Below are positions 17,476 to 26,153 of a DNA stretch of 33,109 nt, piece by piece (position 1 is the first letter of the stretch; every line of letters starts with the position of its first letter). This DNA comes from CAVDHB01 sp963608705. Its GTDB lineage: Bacteria > Bacteroidota > Bacteroidia > Bacteroidales > Bacteroidaceae. The notes beneath the pieces were generated by a model that was not told the origin of the DNA, did no database searches, and was given only the letters and a program-made list of their open reading frames with translations. The stretch spans positions 1 through 33,109 of the forward strand of contig CAVDHB010000025.1 in NCBI GenBank assembly GCA_963608705.1. The letters run 5' to 3'. The position numbers and the translations under genes are program-made.

Positions 17476-18816
17476 ATGGGAAATCCAAAAGCATTCTTAG
17501 AAATTCACCGGAAAGAAGCCGGCTATCGCCCCATTCACGATAGAATACACGATTACGGGGAGGTGGAGCAGACGCTCAACACCCGTGACCGCCAGTTGCA
17601 AGCATCACGGTGCATGGACTGTGGCGTGCCATTCTGCCATTGGGCCTGTCCCCTTGGCAACAAGCCGCCAGAGTGGAATGACGCTATATATAAGGGAAAA
17701 TGGGAGCTGGCTTACAAGCTGCTCACCGAGACGAACGACTTCCCTGAATTTACGGGTCGTATCTGTCCCGCTTTGTGCGAGAAAGCCTGTGTGCTGCAAT
17801 TGAGTTGCGGAGAGCCTACCACCATCCGAGAGGATGAATGCGCTGTCATAGAACACGCTTTCCAAGAAGGCTACGTTTCCACCGCTCACATTGAACGCAA
17901 CGGTAAGAAAGTGGCGGTCATCGGTGGTGGCCCTGCGGGACTTTCAGCTGCCAACAGACTGAACCACGCAGGATACGAAGTAACCGTTTTCGAGAAAAAC
18001 GAAGCGGCAGGCGGACTTTTGCGCTACGGTATCCCGAACTTCAAACTCAACAAAGCCATCATCAATCGCCGTGTGCAACTGATGGAAGAGGAAGGAGTGA
18101 AGTTCAAATACAACCAGTCCATCGACGTGACCAAGCTGCCCGCCGGATTCGACGCCTATGTCATCTCCACGGGAACACCGACAGCCAGAGACTTGAAAGT
18201 GCCTGGCCGTGAGTTGAAAGGCATTTACTACGCACTGGACATGCTGAGCCAGCAGAACCGTGTGTTGGCCGGCATGAAGTTCAGCGACAAAGACCGTGTG
18301 ACAGCCCAGGGAAAGAAAGTGCTTGTCATCGGTGGTGGTGACACGGGTTCCGACTGTATCGGAACTTCCTACCGCCAAGGCTGCAAGAGCGTGACACAGA
18401 TTGAAATCATGCCCAAACCGCCCGTTGGCACTGACCCGAAGAATCCGTGGCCAGCATGGCCCCGCATCCTGAAAACCACCTCCAGCCATAAGGAAGGAGA
18501 CACTTGCCGCCGCTGGTTGCTGAACACCAACAAGTTCATTGGCAAAGACGGACATGTGACAGGTGCGGAGGTAGAAGGCATCATCTGGAAGCCCAATCCC
18601 AAGGGAGGTCGTCCTATCATGGAACTGGACGGAAAGAAAGAAATCATCGAATGCGACATCGTGTTGCTGGCGATGGGTTTCTTAAAACCGGAACAACCTA
18701 AGTTTGCCGACAATGTATTCGTGTGCGGTGACGCCGCCTCCGGGGCAAGCCTTGTGGTGCGTGCCATCGCTGACGGACGAAAGGTGGCGAAACAAGTGGA
18801 TGAATACTTGAAATAA
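17476..18816 (+). CDS. gltD: Glutamate synthase (NADPH) small subunit
   Basis: 446 residues. This subunit takes electrons from NAD(P)H through FAD and passes them to GltB through iron-sulfur clusters. The N-terminal part holds the conserved cysteines (CMDCGVPFCHWACPLG near residue 41, and CPALCEKAC). Two dinucleotide-binding folds follow: the FAD site VIGGGPAGLSA (about 150) and the NADPH site VIGGGDTGSDC (about 284). The C-terminal FAD segment VFVCGDAASGASLV is present. Spacing of 34 bp to gltB supports a single transcript. A strong 14-bp hairpin without a T-run lies between this gene and asnB and could alter downstream expression. Confidence 0.97.
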   Translation: MGNPKAFLEIHRKEAGYRPIHDRIHDYGEVEQTLNTRDRQLQASRCMDCGVPFCHWACPLGNKPPEWNDAIYKGKWELAYKLLTETNDFPEFTGRICPALCEKACVLQLSCGEPTTIREDECAVIEHAFQEGYVSTAHIERNGKKVAVIGGGPAGLSAANRLNHAGYEVTVFEKNEAAGGLLRYGIPNFKLNKAIINRRVQLMEEEGVKFKYNQSIDVTKLPAGFDAYVISTGTPTARDLKVPGRELKGIYYALDMLSQQNRVLAGMKFSDKDRVTAQGKKVLVIGGGDTGSDCIGTSYRQGCKSVTQIEIMPKPPVGTDPKNPWPAWPRILKTTSSHKEGDTCRRWLLNTNKFIGKDGHVTGAEVEGIIWKPNPKGGRPIMELDGKKEIIECDIVLLAMGFLKPEQPKFADNVFVCGDAASGASLVVRAIADGRKVAKQVDEYLK

Positions 18817-18839
18817 TTCAGACTTTACTAATTTATAGT

Positions 18840-18872
18840 GTAAGAGATACTTGGAAGTCAAGTATCTCTTAC
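18840..18872 (+). other. Perfect hairpin between gltD and asnB
   Basis: GTAAGAGATACTTG (18840-18853) pairs perfectly with CAAGTATCTCTTAC (18859-18872) around the 5-nt loop GAAGT. It lacks a following T-run, so it is not a standard terminator. It may be an mRNA processing or stability element, or an imperfect attenuator. It is 29 bp upstream of the asnB start. Confidence 0.7.
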
Positions 18873-18901
18873 CTATCCATAATTCACTAACTGTTAAAGC
18901 A

Positions 18902-20563
18902 ATGTGTGGAATTGTCGGTATATTCAATATCAAAGAACAAACGCCTGAGCTACGAACTAAGGCGTTGAAGATGGCGCAGAAGATACGCCACCGAGGCCCT
19001 GACTGGAGCGGTATCTACTGTGGTAAAGACACCATTTTAGCACATGAACGTCTTTCAATCGTGGACCCGCAATCGGGACATCAGCCCCTGTACAGTCCTG
19101 ACCGCAAACAAGTGCTGGCTGTCAATGGAGAAATTTACAACCACCAAGACCTCCGTAAACACTTCCAAGGTAAATACGAGTTCCAGACGGGTTCTGACTG
19201 TGAAGTGATTCTGGCACTTTATCGTGAGAAAGGAATACACTTCTTGGAAGATTTAAGCGGAATCTTTGCTTTCGCATTGTATGACGAAGAAAAGGACGAA
19301 TATCTGATTGCCCGTGATCCAATTGGTGTCATCCCTCTTTATATCGGTAAAGACAAGGACGGGAAAGTCTATGTAGCCAGCGAACTGAAAGCGTTGGAAG
19401 GCTTCTGCGATGAGTACGAAGTGTTCAAACCGGGACATTATTATTACAGCAAAGAAGGAAAACAGGTGCGCTGGTATAAGCGTGACTGGTTCGACTACGA
19501 TGCGGTGAAAGACAACGGCGGTTCTTCCGCAGACGTACGCAACGCCTTGGAAGACGCAGTGAAACGCCAGCTGATGAGCGATGTGCCTTACGGCGTGTTG
19601 CTTTCCGGCGGACTGGACAGCTCCGTGATTTCCGCAGTAGCCCAGAAATTCGCCTCTAAGCGTGTGGAGAGCGGAGGTAAAGAAGTGGCGTGGTGGCCTC
19701 GTCTTCACTCTTTCGCCGTGGGACTGAAAGGTGCGCCTGACTTGAAGAAAGCGCGTGAGGTGGCTGATGCCATTGGCACGGTACACCACGAGATTAACTA
19801 TACCATCCAGGAAGGACTGGACGCCATCCGGGATGTCATCTATTTCATAGAGACCTACGATGTTACCACCGTACGTGCCAGCACCCCGATGTATCTGTTG
19901 GCTCGTGTCATCAAGAGCATGGGTATCAAGATGGTGTTGAGCGGAGAAGGCGCCGACGAGATATTCGGCGGATACCTTTACTTCCACAAGGCTCCTAATC
20001 CCCAGGCATTCCACGAAGAGACGGTGCGTAAATTAGGTAAACTCTATTTGTATGACTGTCTCCGTGCCAACAAGTCGTTGATGGCATGGGGGGTAGAAGG
20101 ACGCGTGCCTTTCCTCGACAAAGAGTTCTTGGATGTAGCCATGCGCCTGAATCCGGCTTTGAAGATGTGTCCGGGCAAGACGATGGAGAAGAAAATCGTG
20201 CGTGAGGCATTCTCCGATATGCTGCCTGAAAGCATCGTATGGCGTCAGAAGGAGCAATTCTCTGACGGTGTGGGATACAGCTGGATTGACACCCTGAAAG
20301 AGATTACCTCAAAAGCGGTGACAGACGAGCAGATGGCGCATGCCGCAGAGCGTTTCCCCATCAATCCGCCCCGCAACAAAGAGGAATATTACTATCGTTC
20401 CATCTTTGCAGAGCATTTCCCCAGCGACAGTGCCGCCAAGACTGTGCCAAGCATTCCAAGTGTGGCCTGCTCTACAGCTGAAGCGCTGGCATGGGACGAA
20501 AGTTTCAAACACATGAACGAACCCAGCGGCAGAGCTGTGGACGTACATGTGGACGAAGAATAA
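18902..20563 (+). CDS. asnB: Asparagine synthase B (glutamine-hydrolysing)
   Basis: 553 residues, almost the length of E. coli AsnB. It makes asparagine from aspartate, glutamine and ATP in the cytoplasm. The start is fixed by chemistry: the initiator Met must be followed by the nucleophile Cys2 (MCGIVGIFN), although the frame is open for 17 codons further upstream. The N-terminal class II glutaminase domain covers about 1-200 and contains the RLSIVD and GEIYNH segments. The C-terminal synthetase domain has the ATP-pyrophosphatase loop SGGLDSS at Ser235 and the SGEGADE motif. It follows gltD by 85 bp, so glutamine-dependent nitrogen enzymes are grouped, and a strong terminator comes after it. 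Confidence 0.95.
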   Translation: MCGIVGIFNIKEQTPELRTKALKMAQKIRHRGPDWSGIYCGKDTILAHERLSIVDPQSGHQPLYSPDRKQVLAVNGEIYNHQDLRKHFQGKYEFQTGSDCEVILALYREKGIHFLEDLSGIFAFALYDEEKDEYLIARDPIGVIPLYIGKDKDGKVYVASELKALEGFCDEYEVFKPGHYYYSKEGKQVRWYKRDWFDYDAVKDNGGSSADVRNALEDAVKRQLMSDVPYGVLLSGGLDSSVISAVAQKFASKRVESGGKEVAWWPRLHSFAVGLKGAPDLKKAREVADAIGTVHHEINYTIQEGLDAIRDVIYFIETYDVTTVRASTPMYLLARVIKSMGIKMVLSGEGADEIFGGYLYFHKAPNPQAFHEETVRKLGKLYLYDCLRANKSLMAWGVEGRVPFLDKEFLDVAMRLNPALKMCPGKTMEKKIVREAFSDMLPESIVWRQKEQFSDGVGYSWIDTLKEITSKAVTDEQMAHAAERFPINPPRNKEEYYYRSIFAEHFPSDSAAKTVPSIPSVACSTAEALAWDESFKHMNEPSGRAVDVHVDEE

Positions 20564-20583
20564 GCATTTCCTATAACATAGAG

Positions 20584-20626
20584 ACAGGGGAGAAAACAAC
20601 GATTGTTTTTCTCCCCTGTTATTTTT
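20584..20626 (+). terminator. Terminator of gltB-gltD-asnB
   Basis: ACAGGGGAG (20584-20592) pairs with CTCCCCTGT (20611-20619), extended inward by AAAACAA/TTGTTTTT with a one-base bulge. A T-rich tail (TTATTTTTC) follows. It lies 20 bp after the asnB stop. Confidence 0.85.
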
Positions 20627-20667
20627 CACTGAAACGAAGATTCAACTTCTTACCCTTATCGAAGGTA

Positions 20668-20699
20668 TTGTATAGAAGTGAGCTGCCATTTCTATACAA
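20668..20699. repeat. Inverted repeat downstream of pyrD
   Basis: Perfect 10-bp arms TTGTATAGAA (20668-20677) and TTCTATACAA (20690-20699) around a 12-bp loop, 31 bp beyond the pyrD stop on the minus strand. No T-run follows on either strand. It could be a Rho-independent-like structure of poor quality or an mRNA 3' stabiliser. Confidence 0.5.
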
Positions 20700-20729
20700 G
20701 TGAGAAATGACTTCTGTAAGGATGAAAAC

Positions 20730-21641
20730 TCACACTTCTAATGTACCGATAATCTCGCTGACACTGTGGCAACCGTGTTGGTCAAGCCAGTTGTTGATGC
20801 CGTCCCTTATCTTCAGCGTTACTTGCGGGTCTATGAAGTTGGCGGTGCCTACCTGCACGGCTGTAGCTCCTGCTATCAAAAACTCCAGCGCATCCGTGGC
20901 GTTCATGATTCCTCCCAGTCCGATTACTGGGATTTTGACGGCCTTAGCCGTCTGCCACACCATTCTCAACGCCACCGGTTTCACACACGGGCCGCTCAAT
21001 CCGCCCGTTCCGATACTCAAGCGGGACTTCCGCTTTTCTATATCAATGGACATACCCATGAGCGTATTGATTAACGACACACTGTCAGCTCCTTCCGCCT
21101 CCACACTGCGGGCAATCTCCGCAATATTGGTCACATTCGGAGAAAGCTTTACAATCAGCGTCTTGTGATACACCTTACGCACGGCTCTCACCACACTGGA
21201 AGCACCGCTGCACGTCACACCGAATGCCATGCCTCCGTCCTTCACGTTAGGGCAGGAGATATTCAACTCGATGGCCGGAATGTTTTCCAGCTCGTTGATT
21301 CTGGCAGCGCACTCCGCATAATTCTCAGGAGAAGAGCCGGACACATTGACAATCATACGAGAGTCTATGTCCTTGATTTGGGGATAGATTTCCTTGCAGA
21401 AATAGTCCACACCCTTGTTTTGCAGTCCCACGCAATTGAGCATTCCCGAAGCGGTTTCGGCCATACGGGGATAGTCGTTTCCCTCACGCGGCACCAAGGT
21501 AGTTCCCTTCACGATGATTCCTCCGATAGCGTCCAAAGGAGTCAAATCAGCGAACTCCAGCCCATAACCGAATGTGCCGGAAGCTGTCATGACGGGATTT
21601 TTCATCTCCATTCCCGCAATGTTCACTCTTAAATCTGCCAT
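20730..21641 (-). CDS. pyrD: Dihydroorotate dehydrogenase B, catalytic subunit
   Basis: 303 residues. Oxidises dihydroorotate to orotate in pyrimidine synthesis, using FMN in a TIM barrel. The class 1 catalytic base is Cys130 in ELNISCPNVKDGG, the position known for the class 1B enzyme of Lactococcus. The segments FGYG, GTTLVPREGN and GMLNCVGLQN are typical of this class, as is the Gly-rich phosphate site near the C-terminus (GLGGIMNATDALEFLIAGATAVQVGT). It is cytoplasmic and has no membrane anchor, unlike the quinone-linked class 2 enzyme. Its start overlaps the end of pyrK by 13 bp, so the two subunits of the NAD-linked complex are translated together. Confidence 0.96.
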   Translation of the reverse strand: MADLRVNIAGMEMKNPVMTASGTFGYGLEFADLTPLDAIGGIIVKGTTLVPREGNDYPRMAETASGMLNCVGLQNKGVDYFCKEIYPQIKDIDSRMIVNVSGSSPENYAECAARINELENIPAIELNISCPNVKDGGMAFGVTCSGASSVVRAVRKVYHKTLIVKLSPNVTNIAEIARSVEAEGADSVSLINTLMGMSIDIEKRKSRLSIGTGGLSGPCVKPVALRMVWQTAKAVKIPVIGLGGIMNATDALEFLIAGATAVQVGTANFIDPQVTLKIRDGINNWLDQHGCHSVSEIIGTLEV

Positions 21642-22405
21642 AACAAATCTTTTATATTAAACACTGGCCCTTCTTTACACACGCACACGTTTCCTTTCAC
21701 CGTCTTCTCCACACAGCAGAGACAGGCACCCAAGCCGCACGCCATGAGATTTTCCAAAGAAACCTCGCAGTCGATGCCGGCCTTGTGCGCAAAGGAAGCC
21801 ATGGCTTTCATCATCGGTGTCGGACCGCACACATAGATATGATCCGGACGCACCTTGTTCAACACGGAATGCTGGGTGACGAATCCTTTCTCGCCGTATG
21901 ACCCGTCTTCCGTGGTAGTGTAGACCTCTCCATATTTAGCGAACTCGTCCAATTGGAGCAAATCCATCCCCGTCCGTGCGCCTAAGAGGAACAACGGATG
22001 AAAGCCCTTCTCCTTCAGTACTTTTCCGAAGTAAAGCATCGGGGCAGTTCCCACACCGCCTCCTGTCAGCAGCAGTGTCTCTCCCGTGTCTTCAGGAATG
22101 GTGAAGCTTCTACCCAGCGGATAGAGCAAATTCAGTTTATCTCCGGGATTCAGCTCCGTCAAGTGACGAGTCCCCTCTCCCACCAAGGCGATGAGCAGCC
22201 AAAGCTGGTTATGTTCCCGGTCTACCATATTGACAGAGATGGGACGGCGCAGGAAAGTGGAGGAAGAGTTCTCCACCAGCACATTCACAAACTGTCCCGG
22301 AAGAATCTCCGGCAAAGGCTCCTTGCGTGTCACCTTCAGCAGGATGTACCGTGTATGTACCCTGAGGTTCTCCACCACAGTCAAGTCTTCTACGTATTTC
22401 TTCAT
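21629..22405 (-). CDS. pyrK: Dihydroorotate dehydrogenase B, electron-transfer subunit
   Basis: 258 residues. PyrK carries FAD and a 2Fe-2S cluster and passes electrons from dihydroorotate (via PyrD) to NAD+. It shows a ferredoxin-reductase-type FAD domain (RRPISV near 54), an NAD-binding segment (LLLTGGGVGTAPM near 111) and the C-terminal cluster cysteines 223, 228, 231 and 243 (CGLGACLCC, then CKEG). The Gly-Leu-Gly pattern around the cysteines is diagnostic. First gene of a two-gene operon with pyrD. A one-mismatch -7 box lies at 22425-22433. Confidence 0.95.
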   Translation of the reverse strand: MKKYVEDLTVVENLRVHTRYILLKVTRKEPLPEILPGQFVNVLVENSSSTFLRRPISVNMVDREHNQLWLLIALVGEGTRHLTELNPGDKLNLLYPLGRSFTIPEDTGETLLLTGGGVGTAPMLYFGKVLKEKGFHPLFLLGARTGMDLLQLDEFAKYGEVYTTTEDGSYGEKGFVTQHSVLNKVRPDHIYVCGPTPMMKAMASFAHKAGIDCEVSLENLMACGLGACLCCVEKTVKGNVCVCKEGPVFNIKDLLWQI

Positions 22406-22424
22406 AAGTTCATTTTTATCTACC

Positions 22425-22433
22425 GCGAAGTTA
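22425..22433 (-). promoter_or_regulatory. -7 element for pyrK-pyrD
   Basis: The minus strand reads TAACTTCGC, one mismatch from TAnnTTTGY, 20 bp upstream of the pyrK ATG. The leader would be very short. No -33 match was seen. Confidence 0.35.
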
Positions 22434-22468
22434 GTGAATTTCGGGGGAATGAACGAACGCTTCCCACA

Positions 22469-22505
22469 AAAAACTCCCTGCCGGACAAGTCTGGCAGAGA
22501 GTTTT
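22469..22505 (-). terminator. Terminator of the beta-galactosidase gene
   Basis: An interrupted stem pairs AAAACTC and CTGCC on one side with GGCAG and GAGTTTT on the other, with mismatches. Read on the minus strand it ends in TTTTTTGTGG. It starts 34 bp beyond the stop of the GH35 gene and could also block plus-strand read-through (TTTTCTTTTTTC). Confidence 0.75.
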
Positions 22506-22538
22506 CTTTTTTCTGTTATCTACGTCTCTGTACTATTA

Positions 22539-24890
22539 TTACTTTTTAAACGGCGTTTTCTTCACATAAATCTTGAAGTCCTTGATACCACCCGGCACCT
22601 GGCTCTCCATTCTCGGAAGATACTGCAAACCAGTCAAGGTGTGCTCCTCGCCCAAGTCAATGACGATGGTATGCGGGAAGGCGGCTCCTTTCGTGGTGCT
22701 CCAGTAAGTGCTCTCCTGCAAGTCGAAGATCTTGTCGCCCGAACGGTTCACGTGTCCTACATCCTCGCTGTCAGCGTAGTCCACATTCCACGGCTCACGA
22801 GAGAGACGCTGTCCTTCTCCGTCCAGCAGATACATCTCGGCGATACAGCAAAGCTCTTTCGCATCCTGTGCGTTCAACGCCTCCAGACAGACGTAGCGTC
22901 CTGTCTGAGGAGTGCCGAACTTCACCTCTTGCCAACCGTTACCCGGCTTGAAGCTGCCTTCATAGACCGATTTCTCCGCTGTGAGATCCAGCTTCTCGCC
23001 TTTCTTGCGATGCACCAGAGGCTTGTTCACCAACAAGTTATCAAGCAAAGGTTTGTCCAGTCCCTCGGACACGGCTTCCTTCGGTCCTACAATATCGAAC
23101 ACCAGTACTTCGTTCTGTCCTTTCTTCAGCCAGCAACCGGGCATATACAAGGTTTGTTGAGGACCTATTTCCCAGATTCTTCCCAATCCATGTCCGTTCA
23201 CATAAACCAGTCCTTTACCGAACTTCTCGAAGTTAAGGAAAGTGTCTCCCGGCTTCTTCACATTGAACACAGCCCGGTACACACCCGGCTGACGCTGCCC
23301 CTTGGCATCCTTCACGGAAGTCAGTTTCTGGAATTTCATCTGCTTATAGAAATCATAGGTGTCTGGCAAGTTGTAGACTTCCCAGTTCTTCAAATCACCA
23401 GTGAAAGGACTGCCGTCAATGTCGAACGTCAGCTCCACGCTCTTGGTGATGCCTTTGAAATCCTTGATGGCACGTCCGAAGTTGATACGTCCCATCGCCT
23501 CGACCAAGATATCTAGGCGGTCGCCTTTCTTCACCGAAGGCAGCGTCAACTTCTTCTCACCCAATCGGCGGTCAATCTTTCCGATGTAGTTGCCGTTGAT
23601 GAACACCTGTGCATAGTCGTGCGCCTCGTTCAAGGTCAGCAAAGATGGCTTGCCAATCTCAGGCAGAGTAGTACGATAGAGAATGCTTCCGAAGCCCTGG
23701 TTATACTCCTCCATGGTGCGAATGTCCCTGTCTTTCTTCGGCTGGGGAAGATTGGAGAACAACGGCGCCACCTCAGTGAACTGGAACTTCGGCAGGCTGA
23801 TGGCTTTGTAAGTGGCAGGCACTTTTGCCTGTTTCTCTCCATACATGTACTTCGCCAGTGTCTTACGCAGTTCCCAGTACTTCGGGGTCGTCTGTCCGCT
23901 CTCGGAAATAGGTGCGTCATAATCGTAAGAGGTGACATCAGGGGCAAATCCCGGCGAGTTGGCACCTGCCCAGTGTCCCCAATTCGTTCCTCCGTGCGTC
24001 ATGTAAAGGCTGAAAGAAATATTCTTGGAAAGCATCTCGTCGATACCTTTTATCATGTCTGCCGCCGGACGGGTCTCATGATGAGCGCCCCACTTGTCGA
24101 ACCATCCGCTCCAGAACTCGCTACACATTAACGGGCTGTCCGGGCGCAATTGCTTCAATTTGGCGAATTGCTGGTCTACATTCGCACCTGTTCCGAAATT
24201 CATCGTCCATACTAAGTCGTCCAGTCCGTTATTCGTGAAGTTGGACGCCCAGTCGCACTGGAAAAGTGTCACCTTGTCAAAGCCCGACTCTTTCACAATG
24301 TCCCTTATCTTGGAAACATAGGGTTTGTTCACCCCGTAGGAGCCGTATTCATTCTCCACCTGCACCATGATAATCGGCCCACCGTTCTGAATGGTCAAGC
24401 CACCCACCTGCTTGCCGACCTCTTTCTCGAACAGACGCACCCGCTCCAAGAAATAGGGATCATCCTCACGCAGACGGATGTCTTTCTTCTTCAATAGCCA
24501 CCAGGGCAGTCCACCCATCTCCCACTCGGCGCATACATAGGGCCCCGGACGAAGGATGACATACATGCCCTCTTTCTGACACAGGCGGCAAAATTCCGCC
24601 AAGTCGTTCTGTCCTGTGAAGTCGTATTTTCCCTCTTCAGGCTCGTGGGCGTTCCAGAACACGTACAAGCAGACAGTATTCATGCCCAACGCCTTGCACA
24701 GTTTGATGCGTTGTTCCCAATAAGGACGTGGAATGCGGGGATAATGCAACTCCGCCGCTTTCACTACAAAAGGCTTTCCGTTCAGAAGGAACGTTTTGTT
24801 TCCCGCCGTAAAAGTCCCTGATTTAGCCGACACGCTCATCGGAGCCGCAAGCCCCAGCAACAGTGCCGCCATGACCATTATTTTCTTCAT
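22539..24890 (-). CDS. Exported beta-galactosidase, glycoside hydrolase family 35
   Basis: 783 residues. Hydrolyses terminal beta-linked galactose from oligosaccharides or host/plant glycans; exact substrate unknown. The N-terminus is a cleavable signal peptide (MKKIM, hydrophobic core, cleavage near SVSA-KSG at 22), so the enzyme acts in the periplasm or outside. The TIM barrel (about 30-350) has the GH35 marks: HYPRIPRPYW, the acid/base Glu181 in VENEYGSY and the nucleophile Glu258 in CSEFWSGW, plus MTHGGTNWG. Beta-sandwich domains follow, and the last about 130 residues look like a discoidin (F5/8 type C) carbohydrate-binding domain. No SusC/SusD pair or regulator is next to it, so it is not part of a visible polysaccharide utilisation locus. 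A -7 box lies at 24951-24959. Confidence 0.95.
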   Translation of the reverse strand: MKKIMVMAALLLGLAAPMSVSAKSGTFTAGNKTFLLNGKPFVVKAAELHYPRIPRPYWEQRIKLCKALGMNTVCLYVFWNAHEPEEGKYDFTGQNDLAEFCRLCQKEGMYVILRPGPYVCAEWEMGGLPWWLLKKKDIRLREDDPYFLERVRLFEKEVGKQVGGLTIQNGGPIIMVQVENEYGSYGVNKPYVSKIRDIVKESGFDKVTLFQCDWASNFTNNGLDDLVWTMNFGTGANVDQQFAKLKQLRPDSPLMCSEFWSGWFDKWGAHHETRPAADMIKGIDEMLSKNISFSLYMTHGGTNWGHWAGANSPGFAPDVTSYDYDAPISESGQTTPKYWELRKTLAKYMYGEKQAKVPATYKAISLPKFQFTEVAPLFSNLPQPKKDRDIRTMEEYNQGFGSILYRTTLPEIGKPSLLTLNEAHDYAQVFINGNYIGKIDRRLGEKKLTLPSVKKGDRLDILVEAMGRINFGRAIKDFKGITKSVELTFDIDGSPFTGDLKNWEVYNLPDTYDFYKQMKFQKLTSVKDAKGQRQPGVYRAVFNVKKPGDTFLNFEKFGKGLVYVNGHGLGRIWEIGPQQTLYMPGCWLKKGQNEVLVFDIVGPKEAVSEGLDKPLLDNLLVNKPLVHRKKGEKLDLTAEKSVYEGSFKPGNGWQEVKFGTPQTGRYVCLEALNAQDAKELCCIAEMYLLDGEGQRLSREPWNVDYADSEDVGHVNRSGDKIFDLQESTYWSTTKGAAFPHTIVIDLGEEHTLTGLQYLPRMESQVPGGIKDFKIYVKKTPFKK

Positions 24891-24950
24891 GAATAGGTAA
24901 GTTTATATTAAGTTTTTAAGTTCTTGGAATCTTCTTCCACTCTTTTGATT

Positions 24951-24959
24951 GCAAAGATA
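24951..24959 (-). promoter_or_regulatory. -7 element for the GH35 gene
   Basis: The minus strand reads TATCTTTGC, an exact match, 60 bp before the start codon. The nearest TTTG upstream is at 24 bp spacing, slightly long. Confidence 0.55.
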
Positions 24960-24998
24960 CAAAAAAATCCACGGTGAAACAGACAAATATCATGCAAA

Positions 24999-25026
24999 GA
25001 GCGGACAGGAATAATGCAATCCGCTC
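24999..25026 (-). terminator. Possible weak terminator after maf
   Basis: GAGCGGA (24999-25005) and TCCGCTC (25020-25026) form a 7-bp stem 11 bp past the maf stop. On the minus strand only TTT follows. An overlapping alternative pairing also exists, so the call is weak. Confidence 0.35.
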
Positions 25027-25036
25027 CTGTCAGCTC

Positions 25037-25615
25037 TCAGTTTATCTCTTTCAATTCTTGATAAAGCCGCTGCACGGGCAATCCCATGACATTATAGAAT
25101 GATCCTTCTATCCGCTCTACCCCCACACAGCCTATCCATTCCTGAATACCGTAAGCGCCCGCCTTGTCAAAAGGCTTGTACTGACGGATGTAATAGGCAA
25201 TCTCTTCATCGGTAAGCGAGGTGAAAGAGACCTTTGTAACGGAAGCGAACGTCCGTTGAAACGCCTGAGTGGTCAAAGTCATGCCTGTGATGACTTCATG
25301 CGTATGTCCCGAAAGGGCATGCAACATCTCGGAAGCCTCCTCCCCGGAATGCGGCTTACCGAAAATACGACCGTCCAAATGCACCACGGTGTCTGCCGTG
25401 AGCAATAGCTCATCTTTCTCCAATTGATAAGCCGCTGCTTTCTCACGGGAGATGTATTGCGGCACTTCCACCCCTGGCAAATCTACCGGATAATCCTCCT
25501 TCACATCAGGCAAGACTTTCACCTCGAACTCCAAGCCGAGGCGTTTCAACAACTCTTGCCTGCGAGGTGATTTGGAAGCCAATACTATATGATAATGTTT
25601 GATATTCTCTAACAT
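25037..25615 (-). CDS. maf: Maf-family nucleoside triphosphate pyrophosphatase
   Basis: 192 residues, normal for the family. Maf proteins hydrolyse non-canonical or excess nucleoside triphosphates (the YhdE branch prefers dTTP/UTP) to monophosphates and are linked to control of septation. Recognisable features: the N-terminal LASKSPRRQELL substrate loop at residues 12-23, the catalytic TADTVV segment near 74, GKPHSGEEA, and the C-terminal GSFYNVMGLP. Third gene of a tight operon after the DUF2520 gene and kdsC (19 bp after kdsC). Start is the ATG giving MLENIKHYH. Confidence 0.93.
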   Translation of the reverse strand: MLENIKHYHIVLASKSPRRQELLKRLGLEFEVKVLPDVKEDYPVDLPGVEVPQYISREKAAAYQLEKDELLLTADTVVHLDGRIFGKPHSGEEASEMLHALSGHTHEVITGMTLTTQAFQRTFASVTKVSFTSLTDEEIAYYIRQYKPFDKAGAYGIQEWIGCVGVERIEGSFYNVMGLPVQRLYQELKEIN

Positions 25616-25634
25616 GGTTACTCCTTACTATATA

Positions 25635-26153
25635 TTACCAACCGAAGGCTTCCGCCTCCTGCATCCACAAATTCTGCGCCTTCAATACTTGCTCCAGCAC
25701 ATCCCGTCCGCATCCCATGCCTCCTTTTCGATGTGAGACATAGATGGAAACCGCTTTTATTTCCGGCGCAGCGTCCCTCGGACAACACGGACAGCCGCAC
25801 CGCTGCATCACGTGATAGTCGGGAATATCATCGCCCACATACATCACTTCCTCATCCTTCAATCCGTATTTCTTCAACAGTGCGTCGTAGGTCTCAATCT
25901 TATACGAACAAGCAAGGAAAATGTCCGGCACACCGAGTGCGACATACCGATGGCGTATGGCCTCGGTCTTGGCCCCTGTGATGAGGGCAATGTGCAGCCC
26001 TTTCTTCACGGCCAACTGTATGGCATAGCCGTCTTTGATATTAGCAGAACGCATGGGTTCTCCGTTCGGGAAGAGAGAGATGGTCTCCCGAGACAATACG
26101 CCGTCCACATCAAAGAAGACAGCTTTTATCTTTCGCAAGTCGTAGTTTATCAT
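25635..26153 (-). CDS. kdsC: 3-deoxy-D-manno-octulosonate 8-phosphate phosphatase (KdsC-like)
   Basis: 172 residues, a compact C0-type HAD phosphatase. It removes phosphate from KDO-8-P in the synthesis of KDO, the inner-core sugar of lipopolysaccharide. The HAD motif I is FFDVDGVL (Asp15, Asp17), motif II is the Thr in LITGAKTEAI, and motif III/IV is YVGDDIPDYHVM. The C-terminal Gly-rich tail (RKGGMGCGRDVLEQ) is the family signature that closes the active site of the neighbouring subunit. Its start overlaps the DUF2520 gene by 4 bases, a coupled arrangement. A broader HAD (YrbI-type) label would also fit. Confidence 0.9.
   Translation of the reverse strand: MINYDLRKIKAVFFDVDGVLSRETISLFPNGEPMRSANIKDGYAIQLAVKKGLHIALITGAKTEAIRHRYVALGVPDIFLACSYKIETYDALLKKYGLKDEEVMYVGDDIPDYHVMQRCGCPCCPRDAAPEIKAVSIYVSHRKGGMGCGRDVLEQVLKAQNLWMQEAEAFGW

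Noticed and set aside
22191..23516. 441-codon open frame on the plus strand
   Set aside because: It is antisense to pyrK, the terminator region and the GH35 gene, crossing three independent features. The composition is that of a complementary-strand artefact.
22539..24890. Polysaccharide utilisation locus around the beta-galactosidase
   Set aside because: No SusC/SusD-like pair, sensor-regulator or other glycosidase lies next to it. The gene stands alone between unrelated operons.
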